Shown in pieces: positions 46,201-58,960 of a DNA stretch of 64,000 nucleotides. Under the pieces are notes generated by a model that ran no database searches, had not been told where the DNA came from, and was given only the letters and a program-made list of their open reading frames with translations. The stretch lies in the NCBI RefSeq assembly GCF_028372415.1, contig NC_092876.1:58614385-58678384 (forward strand), in the 5' to 3' direction. How positions within the stretch are numbered: position 1 is the first letter of the stretch; each line of letters begins with the position of its first letter. The stretch is from Notamacropus eugenii. Lineage: Eukaryota > Chordata > Mammalia > Diprotodontia > Macropodidae. The translations under genes and the position numbers were made by a program.

Positions 46201-47584
46201 CCTCGATTCAAATCCTGTCTTCATACCAGTGTGATCTTAGGCAGGTTATATCCATCACCTATCTGGGCCTCAGTTTCCTCATCTGTAAAATGGAAAGGTT
46301 GGCATTCTAGAGTCCCATCCAGCTCTGATGATATATGAGGTCCCTTTGGGTTCCAATATTCTATGACTGACCTAGAATTCCACTCTCATTCCCCTGACCC
46401 TATTTTACCTAAGGCAGTGGTGGAAGGAGTGCCCAACTTTCTGTGGGATCCCATAACAACCTAGCTGGTTATCCAAAGAATGTGGATGCTCTCACTGCAA
46501 TGCCTCCTCCACTGTGTGCCCTCTCTGAGATGTCCCAGCTATAAAAAGCAAGGAGAACTCTGAGGATTCAAAGGGTGACCCAGACTTCCATGTGGTTAAC
46601 AGTGGAGGCAGGTGATGGAATCAGTGCAGTGAAGAGGAGAGAAAACTAGACTTCAGAGACGTTAGGAGATACCAGGCCTGCCCAGAGCTGGCTTCCTTCC
46701 GGTGAGGGCAGAGCTGGGGAGGGGAGAGAGCCTGGCTACAGTACGCCAATCCTACTCCCACATGAGAGAGGGTCACACACCGTCCTCTCTGCAAACTAGA
46801 CTAACTGGCCCAGACTTGTTGTGATGCTACCTGGGCATCCCTTCACCCTCCTGAAATCTACAAAGTCTATTCCCTGCCCATCTTGAATTCTCAGGAAACT
46901 TAGCACTAGGCTAAAGCAAATATACCAGTTAGATGAGAATGAGAAGGCAGCAGAACAGTTTGTTTGGGGTTTTCTCTAGACTTGAGAATTCTTAGAAGCC
47001 CAGAACAAGTACATTTATCCTGAGCCCTAGGGTCTCAGATTTATGGAACTGACATCAGGAGAAGCCAGACCCTCCCTAGCTCCTAGGCAACACAGAGGAA
47101 GTCCCAGTCTCTGCTTCTGGGAATGGCCCTGGATCGTCAGGAATCTGACAACCCCCAGCACCGTGCTGAAAGGGAGGGTAAAGGTCACATTCTAAAGAGC
47201 TGAACGGGGTGTTGATGGAGCTGGCTGCTTCAACACCCTAAGACACCTGTTTGAGAAGGGGCTAGTCAAGAGGGTAGGATCAAAAAGGGTCCAGTTTAAG
47301 CTCTGTGTCAGGAAAAACATCCTGACAATAATAGCTGTCCCAAAGTGGAATGGACTGCCTGGGAGGTGGGGGTGGGGGAAGGGTGACAGGGGCAGGACTC
47401 TCACAGGGGGTCTTCAAGCTGAGCTTGGAGTCTCTGGCTGTGTCTTAGTGGGCGCACCTATCATGTATGGGGGCCCTTCTACTTCTCAAGTTATAAGAAA
47501 GGCCAAAAAGGGACAGAGAGCAACAGCCAAGGCCTTCTGCGATTATTTCCCAGATCAAAAATGACCCTCTGCCCCAGGAAAGAA
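43286..47584 (-). other. IFFO2 intron 1, segment G: SINE-dense
   Basis: Plus SINEs lie at about 43748-43950, 44065-44200, 44285-44480 (ending tctatgattctgtgag), 45498-45690, 46010-46150 and 46165-46370. 44880-45360 and 46380-47310 hold nothing nameable. An L3/CR1 3' fragment lies at 47315-47450. Confidence 0.6.
47315..47450 (+). mobile_element. L3/CR1 LINE 3' fragment
   Basis: tcaggaaaaacatcctgaca, gctgtcccaaagtggaatgg, actgcctgggaggtggggg and gtcttcaagctgagcttgga follow the order of CR1/L3 3' ends. Confidence 0.65.
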
Positions 47585-47850
47585 CCACAGAATGTCAGAG
47601 CTAGAAGTGATGTCTGATTACAGAATGACAGAGCTAGGAGGGCCCTTAGAACACAGGATGATGAAGTTAGAAGGGACACCTGGAAGACAGACTGCCACAG
47701 TTGGGACCTTAGAACATGGAAAGTCAGAGAGAGAAGGGACCCAACCCCCATATTTTACAGATGAGGAAAATGAGACTCAGCATGACCTCAAGACTCACTA
47801 ACGGCAGAACCAGCCAATGGTAGAACACAGGTTTCCCGATTCCAAGAATC
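47585..47850 (-). mobile_element. Minus SINE with short tail array
   Basis: Four to five diverged units (agagctaggagggcccttag, gttgggaccttagaacatgg) at 47590-47735, then the SINE body (attttacagatgaggaaaat, gaacacaggtttcccgattc). Confidence 0.75.
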
Positions 47851-50164
47851 TATAAGAGTTGTCCAAGAGTCTACAGAAATGGTCAGGGAGACCTTCAAAA
47901 GGAGAAAGCTCATGCTAACTAGAAGGCCTCAGTCAAGAAACAGCTCCTTATGACAAGGTTAAGGCACTGAGGGTTGGCAAGGGGATCCCGAAGCACCTTC
48001 AGCAGTATGACAGGTTCTACTTATCAGATGGAAGCTGTAGCTCAGCCCGTCTCCCTCCCACTGGTGACTCAGCTAGAAGAAATGGGCAGCCACTGCATCG
48101 TGAGAGATTGAGGTTAGAAATGGGGAAGCACCTCCTGATTGATGAGGAAGCTAGTTGCAAGGCCTCAGTGACCAGGAGTGGTGCGGGAAGGCCCTTATAA
48201 GAGTCAGGAGCTTTAAAAGGAGGAGCCCTTGCAGAGAAGGCCTCTGGTAATTTACAAAGGGCTTTCCCCAGATCGGGAGGTGGAGTAGGTATGACAGTCC
48301 CCATTTTACAGATGACGAAAACCGAGGCCCAGAGCTTGAGTGACTAATTTATGTAGACAGTTAAAGTTTGCAAAAATACTTTACTTCCAACCACCCTGCC
48401 AGGTAGGCAGTACAAGAATAATTACAGTCCATTTTACAGACAGAGTAACTGAGGCTTTAAGAAGAAAGTGACTTGACCACTGACACACAGATAAATTAAT
48501 TCACACATTTATAATGCTTGTTGTAAAAGGAAAACCATCCTAAAACAGTTGGAGCCGTCCCAAAGCAGAATGAGTGGCTTTCTATGGAAAGAGAAGGTCT
48601 GGGTTGTGGCTTTACTCTACTTGGAGGTCTCCAAGCAGAGACTGGTCAGGTATTGTGGTGGGCATTCTTGTTCAGACCTGGGCTCAACTGAGCTCCCTCC
48701 TAACTCAGAGTTGCTCTTGACAACCTGGCCTCTCCTCAGCTCTCCAGCTTTTTTAATCCCCTTACACTCTCTACTCCAGGAACACGGAAAGGTCTCCCAT
48801 CACCACACTTTTGCACTGGCTGTACCCCATGCCTGGAATGCTTTCCCTTCTTGCCTTGCCTTCTGGATTCCGTGACTTCCTTCAAACTTTGGCTTAAATT
48901 TCCCTGACTCCAAAAGGTCTCTTCCAGCCCCCTCTTGCCATCAGTGCTGGTTCTCTGAGATTACCTTCCAAACACTCCTAAGCATCCTCTTTGCACCTAT
49001 ACTTAACATGTGGTCTCCTCCATGAAAACGTAACTTCCTGATGTCTTGGTCCAAGAAAGGACAAACAACTCCTGGAAGGCAGGGGCTGTGTGGTTTTGAA
49101 TCCACAGCACAGAACAATCTCTGGATAAATGCATGCTGATATGATTATGATTCCAGAAAAACACAGATAAAGCCTGCTCCCCACCTGCTACTGGCAGAGA
49201 AGTGAGATGTTCAACAGGCAGGATAAACACACCTCTGGACACGGCAAACGTTTTACTTGACTACGAACATTTGTTACAAGACTTTTCCCCCACCCCCACT
49301 GGAGAGCAAGGTGGAAGGGGAAAGAAAAATGAATGTTTGATAATTAAAAACAAATTCATTTAAAGAATCCTTCTTAACTAATAAACAACTGGAATGAGAA
49401 TGTCATGGCTCCCTACTCAGTTTAGCTCCCTTTTAAAAAAATACTTTATAACATTAATTTTAAAAATGTTTGAGTTCCAAATTCTCTCCCTACTCCAGCC
49501 CCGCCCCCATCCATTGAGAAGGCTAGCAGCATCATATCAGTTATACATGTGGAGTCAAGCAAAACAAGTTTCCATATTAGCCATGTTGGGTGAAAAAAAG
49601 GCAAGAAAAATAAAGAAAGTGAAAAGAAAACGCTTCAATCCATCCTCAGAGTTCATCAGTTCTTTCTCTCTCTAGATATGGAGGGAGATTTTCATCATCT
49701 CTTTTTTCTTTTTTAATAGTTCTGTGATGGTCCTGACCTAGATAGAGGGACAAGATCACCTCTGTAGGGCCCCTCCAACAAAACGTTCAAGAAAAATGAG
49801 ATAAAAGGTAGAGCAGAAAACCTGAGAAGCCACAAGCCAGCTCATGGAGCAGGGCCCCCAGATCCAACCTTGAAGGAACCTGACCTGAGGCTGCCATCGA
49901 GTCAGGGAGGATGTAGGACACATTCTCACCAGCAGCTTGTCAAGGTGGCAGGGTTCCTGCTGATGTACCTGCTCAGCTGACCAGAAGCAAGGGTTCCAAA
50001 CTCCCAGGGCATCAGTCCCCTGCTGGATAATGGGCCTTGGGAGTAAAGAGGCCTGGGTTCAAACCCCAGCTCAAGCAGTAACTTGCTCCGCTCTGACCAG
50101 AGTAAGATCCAACTTGCTGTAATTTCCCTGAGTTGCATCTGAATGCTCTCGTTTGGGACTTGGG
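47851..50164 (-). other. IFFO2 intron 1, segment H
   Basis: Minus MIRs lie at about 48295-48345 and 48420-48500. An L3/CR1 3' scrap lies at about 48550-48660 (gccgtcccaaagcagaatga, ggaggtctccaagcagagac). L2-like body occupies about 48690-48990. A recurrent marsupial repeat of unknown class occupies about 49430-49735 (gagttccaaattctctccct, gttatacatgtggagtcaag, gttcatcagttctttctctc). Confidence 0.55.
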
Positions 50165-50590
50165 CAGGGGGTTCTTAACTCCTTTTTGGGCATTGTGGAT
50201 TCCTCTCAGAATAATATTTAAATGCATAAAATAAAATCTTGTTCATTATTCAGGAGTATCAGACCCTTCCTGACCCCATTTGGGGTTTTCTTGGCAAAGA
50301 TACTGACTAGTGTGATTTGCCCTTTCTTCCTCCACCTTATTTTACAGGAGGACATTGAGGCAAACAGGGTTAAATGGCTTGCCCAGGGTCACACAGCTAA
50401 TGTGTCTGAGGTTGGATTTGAATTCAGGTCTTCCTGACTCTGAGCCCACTGTTCTATCCACTGAGCCACCAGCTGCCTCAAAATAAAATATGTAGCCTTA
50501 CAACAGAAATGAATGATATTAAATAGTTATCAAGATATATTTTTTTTAAGTTCATAGACACACACCCCTCCCCCCAGTTAAGAATCCCTG
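50165..50590. mobile_element. hAT-like element split by a SINE
   Basis: Outer ends CAGGGGGTTCTTAACT (50165-50180) and AGTTAAGAATCCCTG (50576-50590) are inverted copies of each other, typical hAT-like termini. Without the inserted SINE the element is about 170-175 bp and too short to code for transposase. Confidence 0.65.
50238..50479 (-). mobile_element. Marsupial CORE-SINE, full length, with target-site duplication
   Basis: Minus-sense: gaggcagctggtggctcagt head, gacctgaattcaaatccaac, gtgtgaccctgggcaagcc and the long 3' half with gccaagaaaaccccaaatgg. It is flanked by a perfect 10-bp direct repeat aaaataaaat (50228-50237 and 50480-50489), so it inserted into the hAT-like element. Confidence 0.9.
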
Positions 50591-52559
50591 ACCAAGAAAC
50601 ACACCTGTTGGTGCTCTGAGGGCACATCTGGGCTGGTTACATGGGAGAGAAGTTGAGAAAATGCACTTCTCTCTATCTTGGCAGAGGTGGGGAACACAGG
50701 ATTTGGAACGTTGTACAGTCAGACTCAGGTCAGGTGGTGGTTGGTTTTGCTGAACTTTTTTCCCTCTTTCTTTTTTAAAAAATTCTTTGTTAAAAGGGAT
50801 GTCTCATTGGAAGTCCAGAGGGAGATATTAAAAATTAAAGGTAATGTAAACAAAAAATTATTTTTAAGGGGAAAAATATTCTGGGCTATTGAACTAAATG
50901 TATAGTAGCAAGGAGCCGGCACAGTAGAGTAGAAAGAACATTGGATTTGGCATCAAAGGACCTGGGTTCAGGTTCTGGCTCTGCCATTTACTAGCTGTAT
51001 TACCTTAGATGAGTCATGCAACTTCTGAGATAGCCTCACTTTCCTCACCTGTAAAATGAGGAAGTTAGACCAGATTGGATGACCTCTAAGATTTCTCCCA
51101 GCTCTCAATGAACAATTTATATAGAGACCCCTGAAGGAGTTCTGAAGGCGCAGCATATGCAAGCTATCTTTCAACTGGGACAATAAAAGGTACATGCTTT
51201 CTTCAAAGTTACCCAAGAACATTATCTTCAGCCTCAGTTTCCTCTTCTGTAAAATGAAGACTGGACTAGATGATCTTAGATCTCTTCCAACTCTAACATT
51301 CTAGGAGAGCAACGAACCCTAAATTTAGCCCAGTTTCCTGGACAGAATCCTGAGACCTGCCTGACAAACTCATTTTGCTCCTGTCCCCAGCCAGGGGAGC
51401 ATTCTTCCTGCACAGAGCAGCTCAAAAGCACAGCTGGTGCAATTCTCCTCCTCCTCATCATGAAGCTCAGTCCACATTCCTCCCAGAATATCAGCTTCCC
51501 TAATCCTTCAGGATTCCCCCCTGCCCAGCCCTGCCCTGCCCCACCTGGGACACACAGGCAAACTGTTACTCGGATTTATATACCTAGTCACACCCTAGGC
51601 AGAGAAGAAAGTCCTGCGAAGACCCTAAACGCAAAGATGAAGATGTGATTCACCCGTTCCAGTTCAAAGTAAATCTAACTGTCCCAAAATGCAATGGACT
51701 ACCTCTGGGAGAGACATCTATCACTGGAGATCTCCAAATAGAAACTGAAATCCTTGAAGATCAGAGACTCATAGAAACCCATCTAGCCAAACCCCTCATT
51801 TTACAGATGGGGAAACAGAGGCCCAGCAAGGTGAAGAGACTTGCCCAAGGTTACTCAGGGGTAGAGAAGCAGATTCTGAACCTGGGTCCTCTGACTCCAA
51901 ATGCCACGCCCCATCCCTTCTACTGCGCTGGGCACACTCCTATTAAGGTAGGGATGGGGCTAGATGAGCCCTAGCTTTGTCAAGCAGTCTAACCCCAGGA
52001 TATCTTGCTTTTAAAAAAAGATCATATGTTATAAAAGCTCATTTGTGTGGCCACTCTGAATCCGGGGAGCCAAGGCGAGAGTGTGTCTTTCTTCTCCAAA
52101 AGGGAAGAGAGGGCCAGAGGGGAGAGGCCCAAGCCCCGAAATCCCTTGGCTGGATTCAGCAGTTTGCAGTAGCTTTCACAGCTCCACTTCCCATCTTGGG
52201 GGGATTAAGTCACTCGGGCCCAAATCAGATGGACAGCAGCTGCTGGCACAAAACTGCCTTTGTCTCTTAGAGGAAATATTAAACCAAGCCCAGACTCTAG
52301 AGCAAATCAGGAAAAACATTATTAAGACAGCCTGGCTCTCAGATGCTTCTGATCCCCCAAAGACTTTCAAGCAGTTCACACACCTCTGATCTCCTTCACC
52401 CCAGCCCAACACAGCTTCTCACCTGACAGATGGAGAGACTGAGGCCCAAGGCACTAATGTGATACAGCCATCAGGAGAATGCCCTGGCCAGGGCTGGTGT
52501 TCTGGTTTGGTTTTTGCACGTGACCAAGCTGTCTTCTCTCTGAGGGACTGATATAATTG
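50591..52559 (-). other. IFFO2 intron 1, segment I
   Basis: A plus MIR lies at about 50935-51110 and a MIR tail at 51230-51305. An L3/CR1 scrap lies at about 51670-51760 (ctgtcccaaaatgcaatgga). Minus MIRs lie at about 51790-51930 and 52425-52460. 51980-52420 has no recognised repeat. Confidence 0.55.
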
Positions 52560-52795
52560 CTAACATTTCCCTCAGTTCTGTCATCCAGTTCTATGGGCTC
52601 TCCCAACTCTGTCATCCTGGGTTCTAAGGGCCCTCCCAACTCTGACATCCTGGGTTCTAAGGGCCCTCCCAGATCTGACATCCTGTGTTCTAAGGGCCCT
52701 CCCAGATCTAACATTCTGGGTTCTAAGAGTACTCCCAGCTCAGATACCCTGGATTCTAAGGGCTCTCCCAGCTCTGACAGTCTCCTCTCTGAGCC
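52560..52795 (+). repeat. Tail-type tandem array, ~7 units, plus
   Basis: 33-bp units (gttctaagggccctcccaac, tctgacatcctggg). No clear SINE body to the left. Confidence 0.88.
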
Positions 52796-54784
52796 TCATT
52801 TCTCCCATTAGTAAAACCAAGCTACCTCACAGAATTACGTTAAAGAAGGCACTTTGTAACACTAAAGGCACCAGAGATATGAGCCAATATTATGCTGCTG
52901 CTGCCTTCCCACCCTTCCCCTCACATTCTAGGTTCTAAGGTCTGGCCTCCAAGGAGCAGGCAGCTTTCTCTTAGTTACCAGCTGTGAGAGCAGTGGTCTA
53001 ACCAGGAGCTAAACTCCAGGAAAAAAATCCAACCACCCAAGAGATAGATAAGGCTTAGCCAGGGCTCAGTCCCATTCTTTGAAAATCCCCGATTTATGAG
53101 CTGAGAGCCTTGAAGAGCTTGTGTATTTGAGGCTACTTCCACCCTAGTCCCTCCCCCAGGCCTGGGCCAGACAGTCCCAAAAAAGGAAGAGCCTCAGCTG
53201 AAGAGAGAGACACATTCAAGAAACCTGTCTGTGCCATTCCAGGGGCCAGTAAGGCAGCAGTACTGCAGAAGTCAAGTGACCTGCGTTCGAATTCCATATC
53301 TGTCCTTGTTGGTCTCCCTCTCTGGGCCTCAGTTTCATCATTCGTAAAATGAAAGAGTTAGACTAGACAAACCCCACAGTTCTTTGTAGCTTTAAAAAAT
53401 TAATCATATTCTGGAGGCATTGGGGCCCCATCTCTTTGTCCAAGTGACCAAAAGCAAACTTCCTCTCAGTGACTCAGTTTACTCACCTAAAAAAATGAGT
53501 CACTACCCTTTATCAGCTTTGCTACAAGGGAATTTGGAGCTTCCAGGAAAATTTATCATGGTGATAACACTAATCTCTAAACAAAGTCTTTGAAAGTAGA
53601 GCAAGTGGACTAAAGGAAAATTAAGGAGGAAGATTAGGGAATACACTTTTATCTAGAATAAGAAAGTCATTTGCTCTCTCTTCGAGCCTCAGTTTCCTCA
53701 TCAATAAAATGGAGACAATTAGACTGGTATCACTTACCTCACAGGACAAAGCCCAGGGAAAAGTGCTGGAGGAAGAGAAGTCATTATTATTGATGGGATG
53801 ACCTTTACCTGAAATCATGGGGAGGGACTTAATGACCTGCTGAGGTCACTGCCAGTCTGCTTATCCTTGGCCTGACTAGGAGAAAGGCAGAAATGACACA
53901 GATAGAGAGCTGGAAGGGACCTTAGGGGCCATCCAGGCCAATACCCTCATTTTACAGATGAGGAAACTGAGGCCTAGAGAAGTTAGAGGACTGGCCCAGG
54001 GACCCACAAGTGGTAACAGTTTCGTGGACACAGGCTCTCTGTAAACACCCTACTGGGAAGTGAGGTCCTGGCAGTATGTCCCCTAGCTGTTTCCTGTCCC
54101 CCCACTGTTGGGAACTTTCTCCTCTAAGGCTACTCTGTACTTATCCTGAATGTACTGACTGTATGCACTTTTTCCTCCAATTAGAAAGTAAGCTCCTTTC
54201 GAGCAGGGGCTGTCTCCTGTGGGCCTGTGTTTATGTTCCTTGCATAGTGCTGGGCACACAGCAATCACTTAATTAATGCTCTATCTATCGATCCATGTCT
54301 TTAAGAGAAAAACAGAAAGAAAAAAGAGAAAAATGGAGAAAGGAGAGAGGGAGAGATGGAAGTTATAAAAATAAAGGGAAAGAGATTGAAGAAAGAGAGG
54401 AGGAAGAGGGAGAGAGGAGAGACAGCACGAGTGACCTCAGCCCAGGGACAGCAAGAGCCAGCCCTCACTCCTGCCTTCTCTTCCCGTACAGCCACACACA
54501 CCCCTGCCTGTGATTACATACAAACCCAGCCTGTAAATGCTACAAAGAAATTCCTGCTCTAGCTCCCTCCTACCCTGCACACAGATGTGGAAAACAGTTG
54601 CTTCTGGGTTGTAGACCCCACAGAGGACCCGGGTTGGAGTTGTGTCCCCAGTATTGGAGATAGAATGCCCTCAATCATCCCTACTGGATCCATGGTTGAT
54701 TAGCTGCATATTTGTGAAGACAGTCTGATGGGGATGGGGCCAGAATCTTCTCATGGCTCAAACTAGGACTCCCTGACTGGAACT
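52796..54784 (-). other. IFFO2 intron 1, segment J
   Basis: Plus MIR at about 53235-53395, a plus MIR fragment at about 53670-53740, a minus MIR at about 53890-54040, an L2 3' region at about 54090-54290 and an A/G-rich tract at about 54300-54425. The rest is unclassified. Confidence 0.55.
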
Positions 54785-55130
54785 GGGCTGGACTGGAAGT
54801 CAGGAAATCAGGGCTCAAATAGAGACCCTGACATGAACTTGATGTGTAGCCCTGGACAAGTCACTTTTGAGACAGTATCCTCTTTTGTCAGTGTTCTCTT
54901 CTGCATCGATTAGACGGTTTCTAAGATCTTTTCTCACTTCAACAGTTTAAATTCTAAGGGCCCTCCCAGCTCTGATATTCTGGGTTCCAAGGGCCCTCCC
55001 AGCTCTGACATTATGGGTTCTAAGGGCCCTCCCAGCTCTGACACTGTAGGTTCTAAAGACCCATCCAACTCTGACATTCTCTGTTCTAACAGCCTTCTAG
55101 TTCAGCTGTTCTATGTTCTAAAGGCCCAGA
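54785..55130 (+). mobile_element. Plus SINE with tail array
   Basis: Diverged SINE body (ggaagtcaggaaatcagggc, ctggacaagtcacttttgag) to about 54950. Then five units (ttctaagggccctcccagct, gttccaagggccctcccagc) to about 55130. Confidence 0.75.
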
Positions 55131-58100
55131 TAGCTGTAAGAGTCAGTTATTTCCCAGAAAGCATGAGGTGCATTTTTCACTCCTGAAGGCCCAGGGCTCC
55201 TCCAGCCTAGGCCTCCATCCTTCTGGCTAGCCCAGAAGACAGGAAACACTACTATTCCCAGGGCGGAGAAGATTCCAACTCACTAACTCCTACAGTTGAG
55301 TCTGCTACCAGACTGGGAAATGAAAAAGGACAGTTCAGTTGCTCCCCTCCCCCAAGGAAGCAAGCAGGAGGCCCCAAGCCAAGCCCAGCCTTAAATAATC
55401 CAAGCAATAAAAATTGCCAATTAAGAAAGCAGGAGGCGGTATCTTCAGTGCAGGGGCTCCTCTCTGGATGGCGGGTTGCATTTGCACATCAGGAAGTCTG
55501 AGCACGTGCCAGCCATCGGGTTTTAGAAGGAAGAGAGGGCTGAGCAAGCACTTTTCAGGAGGGCTCCAGGATGAGTCACTATGGGAGTAGCAGCCCCCGG
55601 CCCTGGCCCTGGCCCCGGCCCCTTCCTCAAATTCCACTCCAATTCTCCTCTCCAGAAACAGCCTCATCTCTTCCTCTGGGATCCACTTGCCAAAGGGGTT
55701 TTGTTCCAAAATCATAATCCCAGGCAGGTGTTCTGCAATCAACATACAGATGTTTGTGATTGGGAGGGAACATGACCAGCGATCAGAATGATGGAGCTGG
55801 TGTCCACAGAACCTAAACTCAGATCCTAGCTCTGTTAAGTGTGACCTCAGCCAAATCATTTCCTCTCTGCCCCTCAGTCTCCACAAAACGGAGATAATAA
55901 CACTGGTACTACCTACCTCACAACATCACCGGAGGGTCAAAAGAAACGATAGATGCTCAAGTACTACATAATTGTCATGCACCATAATTGATGCCTCAGT
56001 TTAATTCAACAAAACACTTACCAGGTGTATGCCTAATATTCCTTTTGGGTTTGTCATAGCCAGGGGAAGGGGATGACAGAGAACGGTGTTTATGCTTTCT
56101 TTTGTTTAAACGAGGGCCTGGATGCCAAGCCCTGCAGACAACCAGGCAATTCATGAGGATGTTACAGAAACGGAAATGCAGTACCTGGGGAGTCATCATT
56201 TGGTCGGAGTCATGAGGAGGAAAAAAGGGAGAAGAGGCTGCGAGTTTTCCCACCAGGAAGGTTGAGGAGGTATCAGCCTTATAAGGCCCCTTCTAGCTTT
56301 GACATCCTGTGTTCTAACATTCCATGACCTATGGCTCCTTCTAGCTTTGGCATCCTATCTTCCAAGGGCTCTCCCAGCACTGACATTTTGTATACCAAAG
56401 GTCTTTCTACTTCTGATACTTTATGTTTTAAGGGCCGTCCCAGGGTTGGCATTCCAGGTCCTCAAGTTCCTTCCTGTTCTGACATTCTATGGTTCTATGA
56501 CAATGAGACTCTCCAAAGTACAAAAAGAGAAATTTCAGAGCTTGAGGGGTCCTCAAGAGATTGTCTGGAACAGTCTTTTAACTTCACCCTACAAAGTTAT
56601 TGTCCCCATTTTCCAAAACTAAAACCAAGAAGCCTTTCTCAGTTACCTCCTAGACACTGGACACAGTGTTAACCAGAATCTGCAGGAGACGCAGATTATC
56701 AATGGGAAATAGGGAGATTGCAAAGAGATACAAAAGTGAAGAAATGGAGATCATTGCAATTGTTAAAGGGGAAGAGGATCAGATAAATCTTCTACAGTCT
56801 CTGCTAGACAAGTGTGATGCAATGAGTGCTAAAGTTGGCAACCAGAGGACCCGAGTTCAAATCTCACTTCTGCTAGAGATCTGAAGAGCTTTGAACACGC
56901 CACAACCTCTCTGGATCTTAGTTTCATCATTTGTGAAATGAGAGGATTGGCCGAGATGGCATCTGTGGTCTTCCTTCCAGCTCCAAATCCAGAAAACAAA
57001 GAATCAAGAAGCGCTAATGCATACATGATGTGTTACCGTGGATAGAGTATTGAACCTGAAGTCAAGAAGACCTGAATTCAAATCTCATCTCAGACACTTA
57101 CTATGTGACCCTGAGCAAGTCAATCAATCTCCATTTGTCTCAATTTCTTTTTCTGTAAAATGAGGATAACCACCTTTCCAGGACTGTTGTGAAAATCAAA
57201 TGAGATAAACGTAAATAAACACCTTTGCAAACCTTAGAAGTACTACATAAATGCTAGCTCTTATTAGCTATTACTCTTAAAAATTCAGGTTCGGGGCTAG
57301 AGATGTGGGAATCATCCCTATCCTTCAAGAAATGGGATTGAAATCACACCAGTCCATAAGTGACCTGGCATTCAAAGCAAAGAACAGAGGCCAAGGACCT
57401 TTGGAACACAATCACAGTTCCTGGGCAGAGATGGGAAGAACCAAAGAGGGTAGAGTTAGGGTCATTAGGAAGGCAGGAGGATCAGAATGATGTCACTCAT
57501 GGTGTTCAACATCACAGAGAATCAGAATGGTAAGCTAGGAAAAGATCATTGGGACTGACCAGGAAATTTAATCATTAAAAAAAGTCACTCATATTTATTA
57601 TAGTACTGAACCTTGAATCTTTGGAAAAGATGATCACTAGTGGATACACCCATTGTTTTCTATTTACTGAATGACAAGTACAAATCAGCCATATACTTCC
57701 TCCCTGCAACCTGGCAAAGGTGTACTGCAACTGACAACAAAGGAAGAGACATACCCCTCTGAAGCTTGGTACCAACTTGTAGATTACATCAGTGACTGGG
57801 TATGTTCTCCTCTCCCCACCTCTCCTGGACATGCTCTTCTGCTCCCAGATTATGAGACTGCCCATTGTGGCCTAAATGGTTTCTCTCTAACCTAAATGGT
57901 TAGATAAATTACCATGTCCTCATGGAGTTTTGAATCAAGACCTTCCCTATTAACTAGAAAGGGAAGCCTAAATATCCAGGCATGAGGCCTCTCGGGCACT
58001 GGTGTACACCAAGTCAAGTTTGAGTCTATGCTTGGCCACCTGTGGGACAGCTTGGGAAAAATCACTTCTCCTTCTCTGGGCCTCATCTCTTCCTCTGTAA

Positions 58101-58559
58101 AATGAGGACAATTACACTTGCTTTGCCAGACTCCTAGGGCCCCTCAGCCACGACAGTGCCTCTTAAGAGCTATGTGACATGCATCATTTCTGTAACCCAG
58201 GAGTCCAGCTGTTACCAGGTACATGACAAGCTCAACTGTTTCCTATTCAAACTCATGGCCAGGGAAATGGAGCCACAAGCTAAATCCAGCTGGGCAGCAG
58301 AAGAGGCCATTTGCTCCAGGTTGCCAAGGCAGGTGGGGTGCTAGCCAAAGAATCCCCAGGGGACAAGAGCCTCCCCCAACCCACTGAGTTCTAGAGGAGT
58401 CCAATCACCTAAGAGAGCCAAGAGAGAGTTAACTTTCTAGCGTCGTGACAACCATCCCCCCTTCTTTAGTATTTGAGAAGCTACAGAAAGAAACCACATC
58501 CTTCCCCCTGAGCCAAAAATGAAAAAGATTGTACCCAGCAGGGGAGAGCATGTCACCAG
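55131..58559 (-). other. IFFO2 intron 1, segment K
   Basis: 55380-55760 is repeat-free with an AP-1 word TGAGTCA at 55572-55578. A plus SINE lies at about 55785-55970. A tail array lies at 56283-56500. Plus SINEs lie at about 56820-57000, 57025-57260 and 58010-58135. 57290-58000 and 58140-58550 are unclassified. Confidence 0.55.
56283..56500 (+). repeat. Tail-type tandem array, diverged, plus
   Basis: Six units (ccccttctagctttgacatc, gggctctcccagcactgaca, gttttaagggccgtcccagg) with considerable drift, so this is an old copy. Confidence 0.75.
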
Positions 58560-58960
58560 ACAGGTATCAGGAGCCTGGTGAGAGTCCTAACTCTGCCATT
58601 AACTCACTGTGTGACCAAAGGAGCCTTAAGCATGTCACCATTTTTCTGAGCCTCAGGATCCTAGTCTGGGAAATGGGGAGGTTAGAGTAGAGCTCTCTAA
58701 GGGTCTTCCCAGCTTTGACATTCTCTGTTCTAAGGGCCCTCCCAGCTCTGATATTTTGAGTTCTAAGGCCCTCCCAGCTCTGACATTCTGGTTTCTAAGG
58801 TTCCTCCCAGCTCTGACATTCTGGGTTCTAAGGCCCTCCCAACTCTGATATTCTGGGTTCTAAGGTTTCTCCCAACTCTTTCTGATACTTGGTGATCTAA
58901 GTTTCCTCCCAGCTCTGGGAACCCATATCCTGTGTTCTAAGTCCTTTATGAGTTCTGACA
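58560..58960 (+). mobile_element. Plus SINE running directly into a tail array
   Basis: Body 58560-58695 (actctgccattaactcactg, gtctgggaaatggggaggtt). It continues without a break into eight units (ggtcttcccagctttgacat, gttctaagggccctcccagc, ggttcctcccagctctgaca). With 29270-29560, this is the clearest evidence for where the units come from. Confidence 0.85.
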
